From CAVONV01 sp963697355 (GTDB lineage: Bacteria; Acidobacteriota; Vicinamibacteria; Marinacidobacterales; DATDRI01), in contig CAVONV010000032.1 of the NCBI GenBank assembly GCA_963697355.1, positions 186,001 to 250,000 of the forward strand: a stretch of DNA of 64,000 bases, given 5' to 3'. This document shows, one piece after another, positions 18,401 through 27,055 of the stretch (position 1 is its first letter; every line of letters starts with the position of its first letter). Position numbers and translations under genes: made by a program. The notes under the pieces are model-generated. The model saw nothing but the letters and a program-made list of their open reading frames with translations, did not search any database and was not told the DNA's origin.

Positions 18401-18698
18401 GCGCGCTAACCGAAGAAACCTCCTGGTCATCGAATATGGGCTCCCAGTGCGTACCGCCATCGGTAGTCTTCCACAAACCGCCGGATGCGGCACCGGCATA
18501 GATGATGTTCGGGTCTCCAGGTATTCCAGCGACGGACGCCAGGCGATTACCGGGAGGGCCGATGTGTCGGTACTCGAGTGGGGCGTAGAGCTCTGGATCG
18601 ATCGTCTGCCCATAGCCAATAGGGGAGAAGAGGGCAAGGCACAAAATGAGCGACGCGACGAAGCCATTGCCTTCGGGACCCGGTCGATTTCTCAGCAT
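15450..18698 (-). pseudogene. BNR/sortilin-like repeat glycosidase-type secreted protein, broken by at least five frameshifts
   Basis: Start ATG 18698 has AAGGAGG upstream and a signal peptide. About 620 residues read cleanly with repeated Asp-box motifs such as SGGLWKTTDGGTHW, GIYRSTDAGKTW, GVFRTTDGGDSW and MNRGKTWRGV, the beta-propeller of VPS10/BNR exosialidase-like proteins. At 16833-16837 a run of five C's (minus strand) shifts the frame. Homology then continues in the next frames: IEPSRFDAGTAYITVD, VGTYGRGFWILDD, VWWDLRHKASK, VVDGQELT and finally MSLEIRDNLSEVVDMINEV to the stop at 15450. I count about five single-base shifts and no large deletion. The full protein would be about 1080 residues. 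Five hits in one gene beside intact long neighbours favours true decay over base-calling error. Confidence 0.8.
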
Positions 18699-18774
18699 TA
18701 TTGGAACCTCCTTCGAACTCTGCTGTGACAGCGCATTCATGTTCTCTATCTCGAACGCCGAACGAAAAACTCAT

Positions 18775-19200
18775 CTACACTTGACAGATCTCGCGAACCG
18801 CGCCAGGTAAGCGTCGGGTTTTTCTGCTTTCGTAGTCGAAGCACACCATGCCGTTTTCAACGAGCGCTATGGGAGCGCCGTCGCCGCGGCGGCTGATTCG
18901 ATAGAAGAGGCGAAATCCCCTCCCTGTGGGCTCACCTGCGGCGACTTCGAACTGCAGAACGTCTCCCGCGAAGGCCTCCCCCTGGTAAACCACGACAGTG
19001 TCCGCCAGGATCAGAGAAACCCCTCCACAGTTCGATTCGGTCCAATCGCGCTCCGCCAGAAATGCCACGCGAGCCTCATGCACGAGGGACAACAAACTAT
19101 CATTGGCCAGGTGACCACCGTAGTTCAGGTCGGTGACGCGAACTTTGATATCGGTTTCAAAGGGATAAGAACCACGGGGCTCGAGTTTGATGCGCGGCAA
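18775..19200 (-). CDS. Hot-dog fold acyl-CoA thioesterase (4HBT family)
   Basis: 141 residues. The pattern KVRVTDLNYGGHLANDSLLSLVHEARVAFL is the 4HBT signature, with the conserved GHLAND turn and following long helix. The later VVYQGEAFAGDVLQFEV and MVCFDYESRKTRRLP complete the fold. Such enzymes hydrolyse acyl-CoA or acyl-ACP thioesters in the cytoplasm. The usual first-motif aspartate and helix acidic residue are both plausible (D and E in the quoted segment). The start appears to be TTG 19200, with no strong ribosome binding site. It is isolated: the neighbour downstream is the decayed BNR gene and upstream the SUF operon ends about 260 bases away. Confidence 0.8.
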   Translation of the reverse strand: MPRIKLEPRGSYPFETDIKVRVTDLNYGGHLANDSLLSLVHEARVAFLAERDWTESNCGGVSLILADTVVVYQGEAFAGDVLQFEVAAGEPTGRGFRLFYRISRRGDGAPIALVENGMVCFDYESRKTRRLPGAVREICQV

Positions 19201-19462
19201 CGCTCTATCTCATTCAGGAACCATCACAAAGGGAAGGACATCGTTCCCGTTGCGAATGGTAACATTCGCGGTATCTACCCGCAAAGGTTGTCAGGCAGGA
19301 CTCTATCTCGTGTGTTAATGGCGATGGTTACCCGCGGTCCAATATCGAGCAGGTGGGCGGACGACTAGGCCGTAACTTGGCTCGTCGCTGGCTACGTCTG
19401 CCAAGAGCGATTCTCGAGGAATCAGTCAGATAGCTAGTTGGGAAACGGGATGAAGCGCGCCG
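19201..19462. other. Intergenic stretch downstream of the SUF operon
   Basis: About 260 bases. I see no gene, no strong hairpin with T run and no promoter with good spacing. Confidence 0.3.
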
Positions 19463-19834
19463 CTAAAGCATTCCCAACGCGAGTCGAGAAGCCTCTGTCA
19501 TCCTGTCGGGGTCCCACGGCGGATCCCAAACGAGCTCGACCTTTGCTCGGGTGACACCATCAATGGCGGCCACTTTCTTCTCTACCTCGATCGGGAGGGA
19601 ACCAGCAACGGGACACATGGGCGAGGTGAGGGTCATCGTAATGACCACGGCTCCGGAAGGATCGTTGTCGATTTTGTAGATGAGACCAAGCTCATAAATG
19701 TCGACGGGTATTTCGGGATCGTAGCAGGTCTTGAGAACCTCGATGATCTTAGTCTTGAGGTCGATGGACGTGCTCATGCCGGTTGATTCGTCTTCCTTTT
19801 CAGTTTCTTTGCGGTTTTGATCCTTGTCATCCAT
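19463..19834 (-). CDS. sufT: SufT-like MIP18/DUF59 Fe-S assembly factor
   Basis: 123 residues: a charged N-terminal tail of about 25, then the MIP18/DUF59 domain. Motifs are CYDPEIPVDIYELGLIY, with the conserved DPEIPV, and TLTSPMCPVAGSLP, with the conserved cysteine. The C-terminus ends WDPPWDPDRMTEASRLALGML, typical of SufT/PaaD-type proteins. SufT helps deliver Fe-S clusters to target proteins. An internal ATG at codon 20 is an alternative start. It lies 15 bases after sufU and closes the operon. Confidence 0.9.
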   Translation of the reverse strand: MDDKDQNRKETEKEDESTGMSTSIDLKTKIIEVLKTCYDPEIPVDIYELGLIYKIDNDPSGAVVITMTLTSPMCPVAGSLPIEVEKKVAAIDGVTRAKVELVWDPPWDPDRMTEASRLALGML

Positions 19835-19849
19835 GTTTCTTTCGTTCCC

Positions 19850-20296
19850 TTACTCAGTGGATACCTCTTCTTCTAGGTTGTCGAGCGCCGCCTTCAGCGT
19901 GTGCCACGCGAGAGTCGCACATTTGACACGCACCGGAAACTCCTTCACACCGGCAAATACCGTGAGCTTACCCAGGTCCTCCGTATCCTCCTTCTTTCCC
20001 GTCACGACGCCGTGAAAGAGATCGACGAGGCGTTCCGCATCTTTTGGGTTTTTCCCCTTCAGGCTCTCCGTCATCATGGAAGCAGAAGCGGTGGAAATGG
20101 CACAGCCCGATCCCTGGAAACTGATATCGGATATGAGACCCTCTTCGATCTTCACGTAGATCTCAATCTTGTCTCCGCACAAAGGATTGTGTCCCTTTGC
20201 CACGTTGCTGGCGCCATCGAGCTCGCGATAATTCCGCGGCTGTTTGCTATGGTCCAAGATGACCTCTTGGTACAGGTCGCCCAGATCTCCATGCAT
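19850..20296 (-). CDS. sufU: SufU Fe-S / sulfur-transfer protein
   Basis: 148 residues. LYQEVILDHSKQPRN at the N-terminus, NPLCGDKIEIYV, ISFQGSGCAISTASASMM and the late VKCATLAWHTL give the three cysteines and the aspartate of the SufU zinc site that accepts persulfide from SufS. The insert distinguishing SufU from IscU (about residues 85-105, GVVTGKKED) is present. The start codon overlaps the stop of sufS, so translation is coupled. Confidence 0.93.
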   Translation of the reverse strand: MHGDLGDLYQEVILDHSKQPRNYRELDGASNVAKGHNPLCGDKIEIYVKIEEGLISDISFQGSGCAISTASASMMTESLKGKNPKDAERLVDLFHGVVTGKKEDTEDLGKLTVFAGVKEFPVRVKCATLAWHTLKAALDNLEEEVSTE

Positions 20297-21573
20297 CAGC
20301 TGAACACCTCGATGACTTTACGGATGCCTTTGGCCAGTGCATCCAGATCCCCTTTGTCGTTGAAAACCGCCAATGAGGCCCGAGCCGTGGCGGGTACACC
20401 AAAGAACTCCATGACGGGTTGTGCACAGTGATGGCCGGTACGGATAGCGATCCCCTCTTGGTCCAGGATCGTGCCTATGTCATGGGGATGGATCGCCTCG
20501 TGCACGAAAGAAAGGACACTCGTCTTCCGCCGCGCTCGCCCCACGATGCTGAGACCCGGAATCTCCAAGAGTTCGTTGGTCCCGTAGGAAAGCAGCGCGT
20601 CCTCGTGCTCGGCCACGGCATCAACACCGAGGCCTTTCAAGTAGTCGATAGCGGCTCCGAGACCAACGACGCCGGCAATATTGGGAGTACCGGCCTCGAA
20701 CTTGTAGGGCAGTCGATTGTAGGTGGTTTTCTCGAAGGTTACGGAGCTGATCATGTCGCCACCGCCCTCATAGGGCGGCATAGCGTCGAGTAGCTTCTCT
20801 CTTCCGTAGAGCACACCTACGCCAGATGGACCGTACATCTTGTGTCCGGAGAAACAATAGAAGTCGCAGCCAAGATCTCGCACGTCGACCTTCGCGTGCG
20901 GAACAGCTTGCGCCCCGTCGACCAAGACCGGTATATCACGACTATGTGCCATCTCCACGATCTGCTTCACGGGATTGACCGTCCCGAGCGCATTTGAAAC
21001 ATGGGTTACGGCAACGAGTTTTGTCTTCGGGTGCATCAACTCTTCGAGCTCGGCCAGTTTCAGGTCGCCGCGCTTGTCAATGGGTGCCACCTGTAGACGT
21101 GCGCCGGTTCGCTTGCAGAGCATTTGCCAGGGCACGATGTTCGAGTGGTGCTCCATGGCAGTGATGAGAATCTCATCTCCCTCCTTGACATAAGCCTGAC
21201 CGAAGGAATAGGCAACGAGATTGATCGCCTCGGTGGTACCACGCACGAAGACGATTTCGTTCTCGGATCTCGCGTTGATGAAACGTCGCACCTTGACTCG
21301 GGTGTCCTCATAAGCCTTGGTGGCGCGTTGACTCAGCTCATAAACACCACGGTGGATGTTGGAATAATCTTCAGCGTAGAAACGGCTGATGGTATCGATA
21401 ACGCATTGAGGTTTGGGTGCGCTGGCGGCGTTGTCCAGATAGACGAGCGGCTTACCATGGATCTTTTGTTTCAAAATCGGGAAATCTTTCCGGATCGTCT
21501 CGATATCCAAGACACTCCTCTGCTCGGGTTTCTCTCGCAACTTTGTGATTGGCAGGTCTCGGGTGGTACTCAT
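20296..21573 (-). CDS. sufS: Cysteine desulfurase SufS
   Basis: 425 residues, class V PLP fold. N-terminal FPILKQKIHGKPLVYLDNAASAP is diagnostic. Then ITAMEHHSNIVPWQ, LVDGAQAVPH, the Schiff-base lysine in CFSGHKMYGPSG, FEAGTPNIAG, and the active cysteine in RTGHHCAQP, in the short loop typical of group II desulfurases that need SufU or SufE. It supplies sulfur from L-cysteine to SufU, encoded immediately after with overlapping stop and start. About 30 residues before FPILKQ form an unusual but plausible tail. Confidence 0.95.
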   Translation of the reverse strand: MSTTRDLPITKLREKPEQRSVLDIETIRKDFPILKQKIHGKPLVYLDNAASAPKPQCVIDTISRFYAEDYSNIHRGVYELSQRATKAYEDTRVKVRRFINARSENEIVFVRGTTEAINLVAYSFGQAYVKEGDEILITAMEHHSNIVPWQMLCKRTGARLQVAPIDKRGDLKLAELEELMHPKTKLVAVTHVSNALGTVNPVKQIVEMAHSRDIPVLVDGAQAVPHAKVDVRDLGCDFYCFSGHKMYGPSGVGVLYGREKLLDAMPPYEGGGDMISSVTFEKTTYNRLPYKFEAGTPNIAGVVGLGAAIDYLKGLGVDAVAEHEDALLSYGTNELLEIPGLSIVGRARRKTSVLSFVHEAIHPHDIGTILDQEGIAIRTGHHCAQPVMEFFGVPATARASLAVFNDKGDLDALAKGIRKVIEVFS

Positions 21574-21583
21574 GAAATATCCT

Positions 21584-22906
21584 CTAGTGACCCTGGGGTA
21601 GGCTCGTCATTAAAATGCATTCAACTCCAGACCGCACGGCTTCTATTTGAATGCGGTTTCCCATATCCGCCAGGAATCCGTGGATCAGTAGCGTCCGTGC
21701 TGTCTCCTCGTCGATCCCACGTGATCTCAGGTAGAAAAGCGCGTCAGCATTGAGTTGCCCGATGGTAGCTCCGTGAGCGCATTTGACGTCGTCGGCATAG
21801 ATCTCCAGCTGTGGATTCGTGTTGACCAACGCCTCATCCGAGAGGAGCAGATTCCGATTCGTCTGCTGGGAATCGGTTTTTTGAGCGTCGGGCCGGACGA
21901 CAACCCGGCCATTGAATACGGCACTAGATTTGTCATCGAGAATCCCTTTGTAGAGCTCTCTGCTGCTGCAATGCGGCTCGGCATGATCGATCACGGTGTG
22001 ATGATCCACATGTTGCCGGCCCCGCGTCACGTAGATCCCATTCAACGTGCAATCGCCTCCCTCACCCTGCAATACAGAGTGGATGTCGTTTCGTACCAGC
22101 CCGCCACCGAGCGAAATGGAGTGATTGGACACCGTCGCCCCTCTTCCCTGATGGAACTTGATCGTCGCGGTGTGAAAGGCGTTGGTGCTCTCTCTCTGAA
22201 GCTTATAGTGGTCAATGACCGCGTCGTCCCCTGCCACGACTTCCGTGATCGCGTTGGTGAAATAGGTCTCACCCTCCCTACCGACATAGCTTTCCACGAT
22301 CTTGGCCTGGCTCGCCCTGCCGCCAACAATGAGGTTGCGAGGGTGAGACACGGTGGGGGCACCATTGGAAGTGGAAAAATAGAGAAGATGTATGGGATCT
22401 TCTACGATGCAATGTTCCGGGAGATGGATAAAAGCGCCATCGGCGACAAACGCGAGGTTGAGCGCCGCAAAAGCGTTATCTTGGTGAGCCACGACCTTTG
22501 CCAGATGGGGCTCAACGAGGTCCCTGTTCTCTTTCATTGCGGCGGCCAAGCTCTTGACTTCGACCCCCTTGGGGAGCGACTGGAGAGTCGACAACGGCGG
22601 AGAGAACCGGCCATTGATAAAGATGAGACGGCTTCGCTTCCACCGTCCCAACGTGAAGTCGAGGAGAGCTTCCTCGACATCTTCCACTGGGTGCGACTCT
22701 GCAAGTCCGAAGGTGGTGCCCGCCAATGGGGCAACGTTCGTAAACCGCCAATCCTCCTGGTCAGTCTTGGGGAAACCAAGCTCGCCGAACCGTTCGAGAG
22801 CGTCTCGTCGCGCGGAATGGAGCCATTCGAGATCCGAATCGAGGTTCTTCTCGAACTGCTCGAAGAGCTTGTGGAACCCCTTTGTTTCTTGAACGATGTC
22901 GTTCAT
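21584..22906 (-). CDS. sufD: SufD, SUF scaffold subunit
   Basis: 440 residues. The C-terminal SufBD beta-helix core is clear: HHTVIDHAEPHCSSRELYKGILDD, then FNGRVVVRPDAQKTDSQQ, LLLSDEALVNTNPQLEIYADDVKCAHGATIG, with the histidine used in cluster assembly. The N-terminal region (ERFGELGFPKTDQEDWRFTNV) is typical of SufD. It pairs with SufB and SufC in the cytoplasmic SufBC2D scaffold. It lies 10 bases before sufS and 22 after sufC. Confidence 0.95.
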   Translation of the reverse strand: MNDIVQETKGFHKLFEQFEKNLDSDLEWLHSARRDALERFGELGFPKTDQEDWRFTNVAPLAGTTFGLAESHPVEDVEEALLDFTLGRWKRSRLIFINGRFSPPLSTLQSLPKGVEVKSLAAAMKENRDLVEPHLAKVVAHQDNAFAALNLAFVADGAFIHLPEHCIVEDPIHLLYFSTSNGAPTVSHPRNLIVGGRASQAKIVESYVGREGETYFTNAITEVVAGDDAVIDHYKLQRESTNAFHTATIKFHQGRGATVSNHSISLGGGLVRNDIHSVLQGEGGDCTLNGIYVTRGRQHVDHHTVIDHAEPHCSSRELYKGILDDKSSAVFNGRVVVRPDAQKTDSQQTNRNLLLSDEALVNTNPQLEIYADDVKCAHGATIGQLNADALFYLRSRGIDEETARTLLIHGFLADMGNRIQIEAVRSGVECILMTSLPQGH

Positions 22907-22928
22907 CCTGATGACTTGCCCTTTCTAT

Positions 22929-23696
22929 CTAGCTTGTTTGCCCCACGGCATCTTCGAGCCAGCTGTAGCCTTTTTCTTCGAGCTTGAGCGCCAGCTCTTT
23001 ACCGCCGGATTTCACGATCTTTCCTCCCGAGAGTACATGGACGAAATCAGGAACGATGTAGTCCAGGAGCCGTTGATAGTGGGTGATGACGATCATGGCC
23101 CGGTTGCCCGACCGTAACGAATTGACGCCATTGGCCACAATCTTGAGCGCATCGATATCGAGCCCGGAGTCCGTCTCGTCCAAGATGGCCAGCTTGGGCT
23201 CCAACACCGCCATTTGAAAGATCTCGTTGCGCTTCTTTTCGCCGCCGGAGAAGCCCTCATTCACCGAACGGTTGATGAGACTCTCGGGAAGCTCCACGAG
23301 CTTCATTTTTTGCCTGGCGATCGCCAAGAACTCCATGGCGTCGAGCTCTTCTTCTCCGCGATGTTTACGGCCGGCGTTCAAGGCGGCCTTCAAGAAATAG
23401 GTATTGTTGACTCCGGGAATCTCGACCGGGTACTGGAAGGCGAGGAAAATACCTTCCAGGGCACGCTCTTCTGGCGATAAACCCAGAAGATCCTCGCCTT
23501 GATACAGCACCTCACCACCCGTGACCTCATAAGTGTCTCGGCCCGACAACACGTGCGACAATGTACTCTTTCCCGATGCGTTCGGCCCCATAATGGCGTG
23601 GACTTCTCCCGCGTTCACAACGAGATCGATACCCTTCAGGATATCTTTTCCCCCGACTCGAGCCTGTAAGTTCTTGACCTGTAGTATCGGATTCAA
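22929..23696 (-). CDS. sufC: SufC ATPase
   Basis: 255 residues from TTG 23696, chosen because GGAGG lies upstream and the family begins close to this point; a GTG at 23744 would add 16 residues unlike SufC. ABC ATPase motifs: Walker A GPNASGKSTL, Q-loop AFQYPVEIPG, signature EGFSGGEKKRNEI, Walker B LAILDETDSGLD, and the switch histidine VITHYQRL. The variant signature and the ETDSGLD Walker B are hallmarks of SufC. It powers SufBC2D. Confidence 0.95.
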   Translation of the reverse strand: MNPILQVKNLQARVGGKDILKGIDLVVNAGEVHAIMGPNASGKSTLSHVLSGRDTYEVTGGEVLYQGEDLLGLSPEERALEGIFLAFQYPVEIPGVNNTYFLKAALNAGRKHRGEEELDAMEFLAIARQKMKLVELPESLINRSVNEGFSGGEKKRNEIFQMAVLEPKLAILDETDSGLDIDALKIVANGVNSLRSGNRAMIVITHYQRLLDYIVPDFVHVLSGGKIVKSGGKELALKLEEKGYSWLEDAVGQTS

Positions 23697-23756
23697 TGTC
23701 TCAATGCCTCCATATAAGTGCTGAACTCGAAATCGCAAGGGCACCCTTGCCGGGAA

Positions 23757-25202
23757 TCAGCCTACGCTGCCTTCCAGGCTGACACCGAGGAGCTTTTGGG
23801 CTTCCACGGCGAACTCCATCGGCAGCTCGCGAAGCACTTCCTTACAAAAACCGTTGACGATCATCGACACCGCGTCTTCCGTAGAGATGCCCCTCTGATT
23901 GCAGTAAAAGAGCTGGTCTTCTCCAATCTTGGAGGTCGAGGCTTCGTGCTCCATTTGCGCACTCGGATTCTTCACCTCGATGTAGGGGAACGTGTGTGCG
24001 CCGCATTTGTCGCCAATCAAAAGAGAATCGCACTGCGAGTAGTTCCGTGCGCCGCGAGCACCTTTCATTATTTTGACCATTCCGCGATAGGTGTTTTGAC
24101 CGTGGCCGGCGGAGATGCCTTTGGACACAATGTTACTGCTGGTGTTCTTACCGATATGGATCATCTTGGTTCCAGTATCGGCCTGTTGGTAGTTGTTGGT
24201 GAGAGCCACGGAGTAGAACTCACCGACGGAGTTGTCTCCCTGCAAAATGCAGCTTGGATACTTCCACGTAACGGAAGATCCGGTCTCCACCTGGGTCCAC
24301 GAGATCTTGGAGTTGACGCCCGCACACTTGCCGCGCTTGGTCACAAAATTGTAAATGCCGCCTTTGCCTTTTTTGTCTCCGGGGTACCAGTTCTGGACCG
24401 TGGAGTATTTGATCTGGGCGTTGTCGAGAGCCACCAGCTCGACCACGGCCGCATGCAACTGGTTCTCGTCGCGCTGGGGGGCCGTACAACCTTCGAGGTA
24501 GCTGACGTAGCTCCCCTCTTCGGCCACGATGAGTGTCCGCTCGAACTGACCCGTTTGGGACGCGTTGATACGGAAGTAGGTCGACAACTCCATGGGACAA
24601 CGCACACCCTTTGGAATATAGACAAAGGACCCGTCACTGAAGACCGCCGAGTTCAGCGTCGCGAAAAAGTTATCCGTATAGGGGACCACGGTACCCAGGT
24701 ACTTGCGGACCAATTCAGGATGTTCCTTGAGGGCCTCAGAGAAGCTACAGAAGATGATACCCAGCTCGCCCAGCTTCTCCTTGAACGTGGTCGCCACCGA
24801 GACGCTGTCGAACACTGCGTCGACGGCCACTCCAGACAACGCCTTTTGCTCATCCAATGGGATGCCGAGCTTTTCGTAGGTCTTCAGTAGCTCGGGATCG
24901 ACCTCATCGAGGCTTTCGAGACCCTTTTTCCGCTTGGGTGCCGAGTAGTAGATGATGTCCTGGTAATCGATGGCAGGATACTCGACCTTCGCCCACCTAG
25001 GCTCGGTCATTTTCTTCCAATGCTGGAATGCGTTGAGACGCCATGCGAGCATCCAGCTAGGCTCTTCCTTCTTACTCGAGATCAACTTGATGATGTCTTC
25101 GTTGAGCCCTTTGGGTATAGACTCGGCTTCGATATCCGTGACGAATCCGTACTTGTACTCCTTGTCGATGAGGTTCTGTATATTGTCAGCGCTTGAACTC
25201 AA
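23757..25202 (-). CDS. sufB: SufB, SUF scaffold subunit
   Basis: 481 residues, start TTG 25202 with GGGAG upstream. It shows the SufB blocks YKYGFVTDIEAESIPKGLNE, PSWMLAWRLNAF, IPKGVRCPMELSTYFRIN, RTLIVAEEGSYVSYLEGCTAP, QNWYPGDKKGKGGIYNFVTKRG and the C-terminal YIEVKNPSAQMEHEASTSKI. The conserved cysteine in CAGVNSKISWTQVE is present. It is the main assembly site of the SUF scaffold and the first enzyme gene after the Rrf2 regulator, 27 bases away. Confidence 0.96.
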   Translation of the reverse strand: MSSSADNIQNLIDKEYKYGFVTDIEAESIPKGLNEDIIKLISSKKEEPSWMLAWRLNAFQHWKKMTEPRWAKVEYPAIDYQDIIYYSAPKRKKGLESLDEVDPELLKTYEKLGIPLDEQKALSGVAVDAVFDSVSVATTFKEKLGELGIIFCSFSEALKEHPELVRKYLGTVVPYTDNFFATLNSAVFSDGSFVYIPKGVRCPMELSTYFRINASQTGQFERTLIVAEEGSYVSYLEGCTAPQRDENQLHAAVVELVALDNAQIKYSTVQNWYPGDKKGKGGIYNFVTKRGKCAGVNSKISWTQVETGSSVTWKYPSCILQGDNSVGEFYSVALTNNYQQADTGTKMIHIGKNTSSNIVSKGISAGHGQNTYRGMVKIMKGARGARNYSQCDSLLIGDKCGAHTFPYIEVKNPSAQMEHEASTSKIGEDQLFYCNQRGISTEDAVSMIVNGFCKEVLRELPMEFAVEAQKLLGVSLEGSVG

Positions 25203-25229
25203 GCTCGTATCTCCCTTATGGTTTGGAAG

Positions 25230-25721
25230 CTACCTTATGAGGGGCAAGAGACCGAGGGTCGACCCTGTTTGGGCACCACTGGACGCCTCGGTTGCCACAA
25301 TCTCTATTTCGCTGAACTCTTCTTGCGCCAACTGCGCAATAGTGACTCGAGATAGAATTCGAGTCACGATGTCGTTGAGCCGCTGGAGTGGGCTCTTCAA
25401 GTTGCACTTCTCGAACTGAAGGCACTCACCATCGCTCGAGAAACACTGCGCCAGTGAGACGGGTCCCTCAATAGCCTCTATGACTTCGAGCGCCATGATG
25501 CTCTCGGCCGGCCGGCTCAAGCTATATCCGCCTTTGGTCCCATGCTGAGATGAGACCAAATCCGCTCGCCCCAACTTTTGGAGAACCTTGGCCAAAAGTC
25601 CGCCGGGTATGTCGTAGGCCTGAGAGATCTCCCGCGCACTCCACGAGGAGCTCTCATCGCTTCTCGCCAGATGCATCAAGGCGATGAGCCCATAGTCCAC
25701 TTTCTTCGAGAGTTTCAGCAT
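25230..25721 (-). CDS. Rrf2-family regulator of the SUF operon (SufR/IscR-like)
   Basis: 163 residues. The winged helix MLKLSKKVDYGLIALMHLA, SAREISQAYDIPGGLLAKVLQKL and LVSSQHGTKGGYSLSR is typical of Rrf2. Three cysteines in CFSSDGECLQFEKC fit the Fe-S ligand cluster of IscR-type sensors. The remaining 50 or so C-terminal residues are not conserved. It is first in the operon, and a promoter with an overlapping perfect palindrome lies directly upstream, so autoregulation in response to Fe-S status is the likely scheme (inference from position and family). Confidence 0.92.
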   Translation of the reverse strand: MLKLSKKVDYGLIALMHLARSDESSSWSAREISQAYDIPGGLLAKVLQKLGRADLVSSQHGTKGGYSLSRPAESIMALEVIEAIEGPVSLAQCFSSDGECLQFEKCNLKSPLQRLNDIVTRILSRVTIAQLAQEEFSEIEIVATEASSGAQTGSTLGLLPLIR

Positions 25722-25731
25722 CGTCTATATC

Positions 25732-25746
25732 CGACCATTTTGGTCG
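25732..25746. promoter_or_regulatory. Palindromic operator upstream of the Rrf2-suf operon
   Basis: CGACCA, TTT, TGGTCG: a perfect 6-3-6 inverted repeat lying at the expected transcription start, 10-25 bases before the Rrf2 start codon. It is the best candidate for Rrf2 protein binding. Confidence 0.6.
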
Positions 25747-25752
25747 CATATC

Positions 25753-25781
25753 ATATTAGTCGCTACAACCCAGCCTGTCAA
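25753..25781 (-). promoter_or_regulatory. Promoter of the Rrf2-suf operon
   Basis: Minus strand TTGACA (25781-25776) and TAATAT (25758-25753) at the ideal 17-base spacing, with the palindrome immediately downstream. This is the best consensus promoter in the window. Confidence 0.75.
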
Positions 25782-26081
25782 CACCAATCCATGTAAATTT
25801 AAATATTGTAAATAAACGACTTAGCTGTAGATTACTGGCGAGATCGCAACCTAGTTCGATTGCATCACCGCTCGTACGAGGGGGGATTCGCGAGAATGAA
25901 TGAACGGTGCCACCCAATGGTATGCCCTACGTCGCTTCCGCACTGGCCACCGGCCTTCGCTGAAGTCACTGAAAGCATAGCTACGGCGGGTCCGACTGAG
26001 CTCCGACAGGCGTTCATCCTTCGGAGAGAAGGCGGACTGCCCCCTGCTAATTGGTTGCTGGTGCCTGTTCAGGGATCAAGG
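25782..26081. other. Intergenic region between the suf promoter and arginase
   Basis: 300 bases with an AT-rich patch near 25795-25815. No gene is supported. Both flanking genes read leftward; no hairpin terminator with a T run was seen after the arginase stop at 26082. Confidence 0.35.
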
Positions 26082-26993
26082 CTACAGAATTTTCTTCCCC
26101 AACACCGACGTGATGAGCTCCACACCCAGCCGAGCCGTCGTATTCCGCCGATCGAGGATCGGGTTGACCTCGACCATCTCTACTGAAACGACTTTACCCG
26201 TATCCGCGAGCATCTCCATGGCTAGGTGAGCTTCCCGATAGGTGAAGCCACCAGGAACCGGTGTCCCCACTCCGGGAGCCCAATCCGGATCCATCGCGTC
26301 TAGATCAAAGCTGACATGGATACCTGCCGTGCCGTTGGCCGCTCGACGGATCGCCAACTCCATGACGTCTCGCATGCCGCGTGCATCGAGATCTCTCATC
26401 GTGAAGGCGCCGATCCCTGTTGCACGGACATTGGCTTTTTCAGTCTCATCCACGTCCCGAAGTCCCACGATGGCGGCCCGTGCGCTCTCAATCATCGGCA
26501 TATGGCCGGCCAAGCCCACGAGCTCCGGGGCCCCGAGGCCCAATGCCACAGCAAGAGGCATACCGTGAATGTTGCCACTAGGAGATGTCTCTGGAGTGTT
26601 GGCGTCCCCATGCGCGTCGAACCAAACGAGCCCTAACTTCTCGTCTCGCTTCTTGTGAAATCGTGAGACACCGGCAATGGTCCCGATGGCGATGGAGTGA
26701 TCACCACCGAGGACAACGGGGATCCGCTCATCTTCCAAAGCTCCCTCCACGAGCTCGCTCAGCTGCCGACAGGCTTCCGTGATCTCCTTGAGGTACTTGA
26801 GCGAGGGATTACCGGCCTCTCGAGTCTCGGCGATGCAGACTGCCACGTCGCCCGTATCCTGAACGTCGTAGCCGAGCTCGCGGATCTTGTGGTCCACTTC
26901 CCCCACCCTGAATGCCGACGGCCCCATGTCCACACCTCGGCGCCCAGCTCCCAGGTCCAACGGGACACCAATCACTGTCACTTTACGGGTCAT
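26082..26993 (-). CDS. rocF: Arginase (ureohydrolase)
   Basis: 303 residues from ATG 26993 (MTRKVTVIGVPLDLGAGRRG), the standard arginase N-terminus; a nine-codon extension upstream is less likely. Manganese-site motifs are complete: GGDHSIAIG (His99), WFDAHGDANT (Asp126, His128, Asp130) and SFDLDAMDPDWAPG. The arginase-specific substrate segment SPSGNIHGMPLA is present, separating it from agmatinase. It hydrolyses L-arginine to ornithine and urea in the cytoplasm. Ornithine could feed the P5C-type dehydrogenase at 6-7.6 kb, but that is only a metabolic possibility; the genes are 19 kb apart. Confidence 0.93.
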   Translation of the reverse strand: MTRKVTVIGVPLDLGAGRRGVDMGPSAFRVGEVDHKIRELGYDVQDTGDVAVCIAETREAGNPSLKYLKEITEACRQLSELVEGALEDERIPVVLGGDHSIAIGTIAGVSRFHKKRDEKLGLVWFDAHGDANTPETSPSGNIHGMPLAVALGLGAPELVGLAGHMPMIESARAAIVGLRDVDETEKANVRATGIGAFTMRDLDARGMRDVMELAIRRAANGTAGIHVSFDLDAMDPDWAPGVGTPVPGGFTYREAHLAMEMLADTGKVVSVEMVEVNPILDRRNTTARLGVELITSVLGKKIL

Positions 26994-27055
26994 AATGATT
27001 GTCAAGCTAGCATGCCACATCAGATGGGATCAAGAGATTCCGACAAGACGAATCG

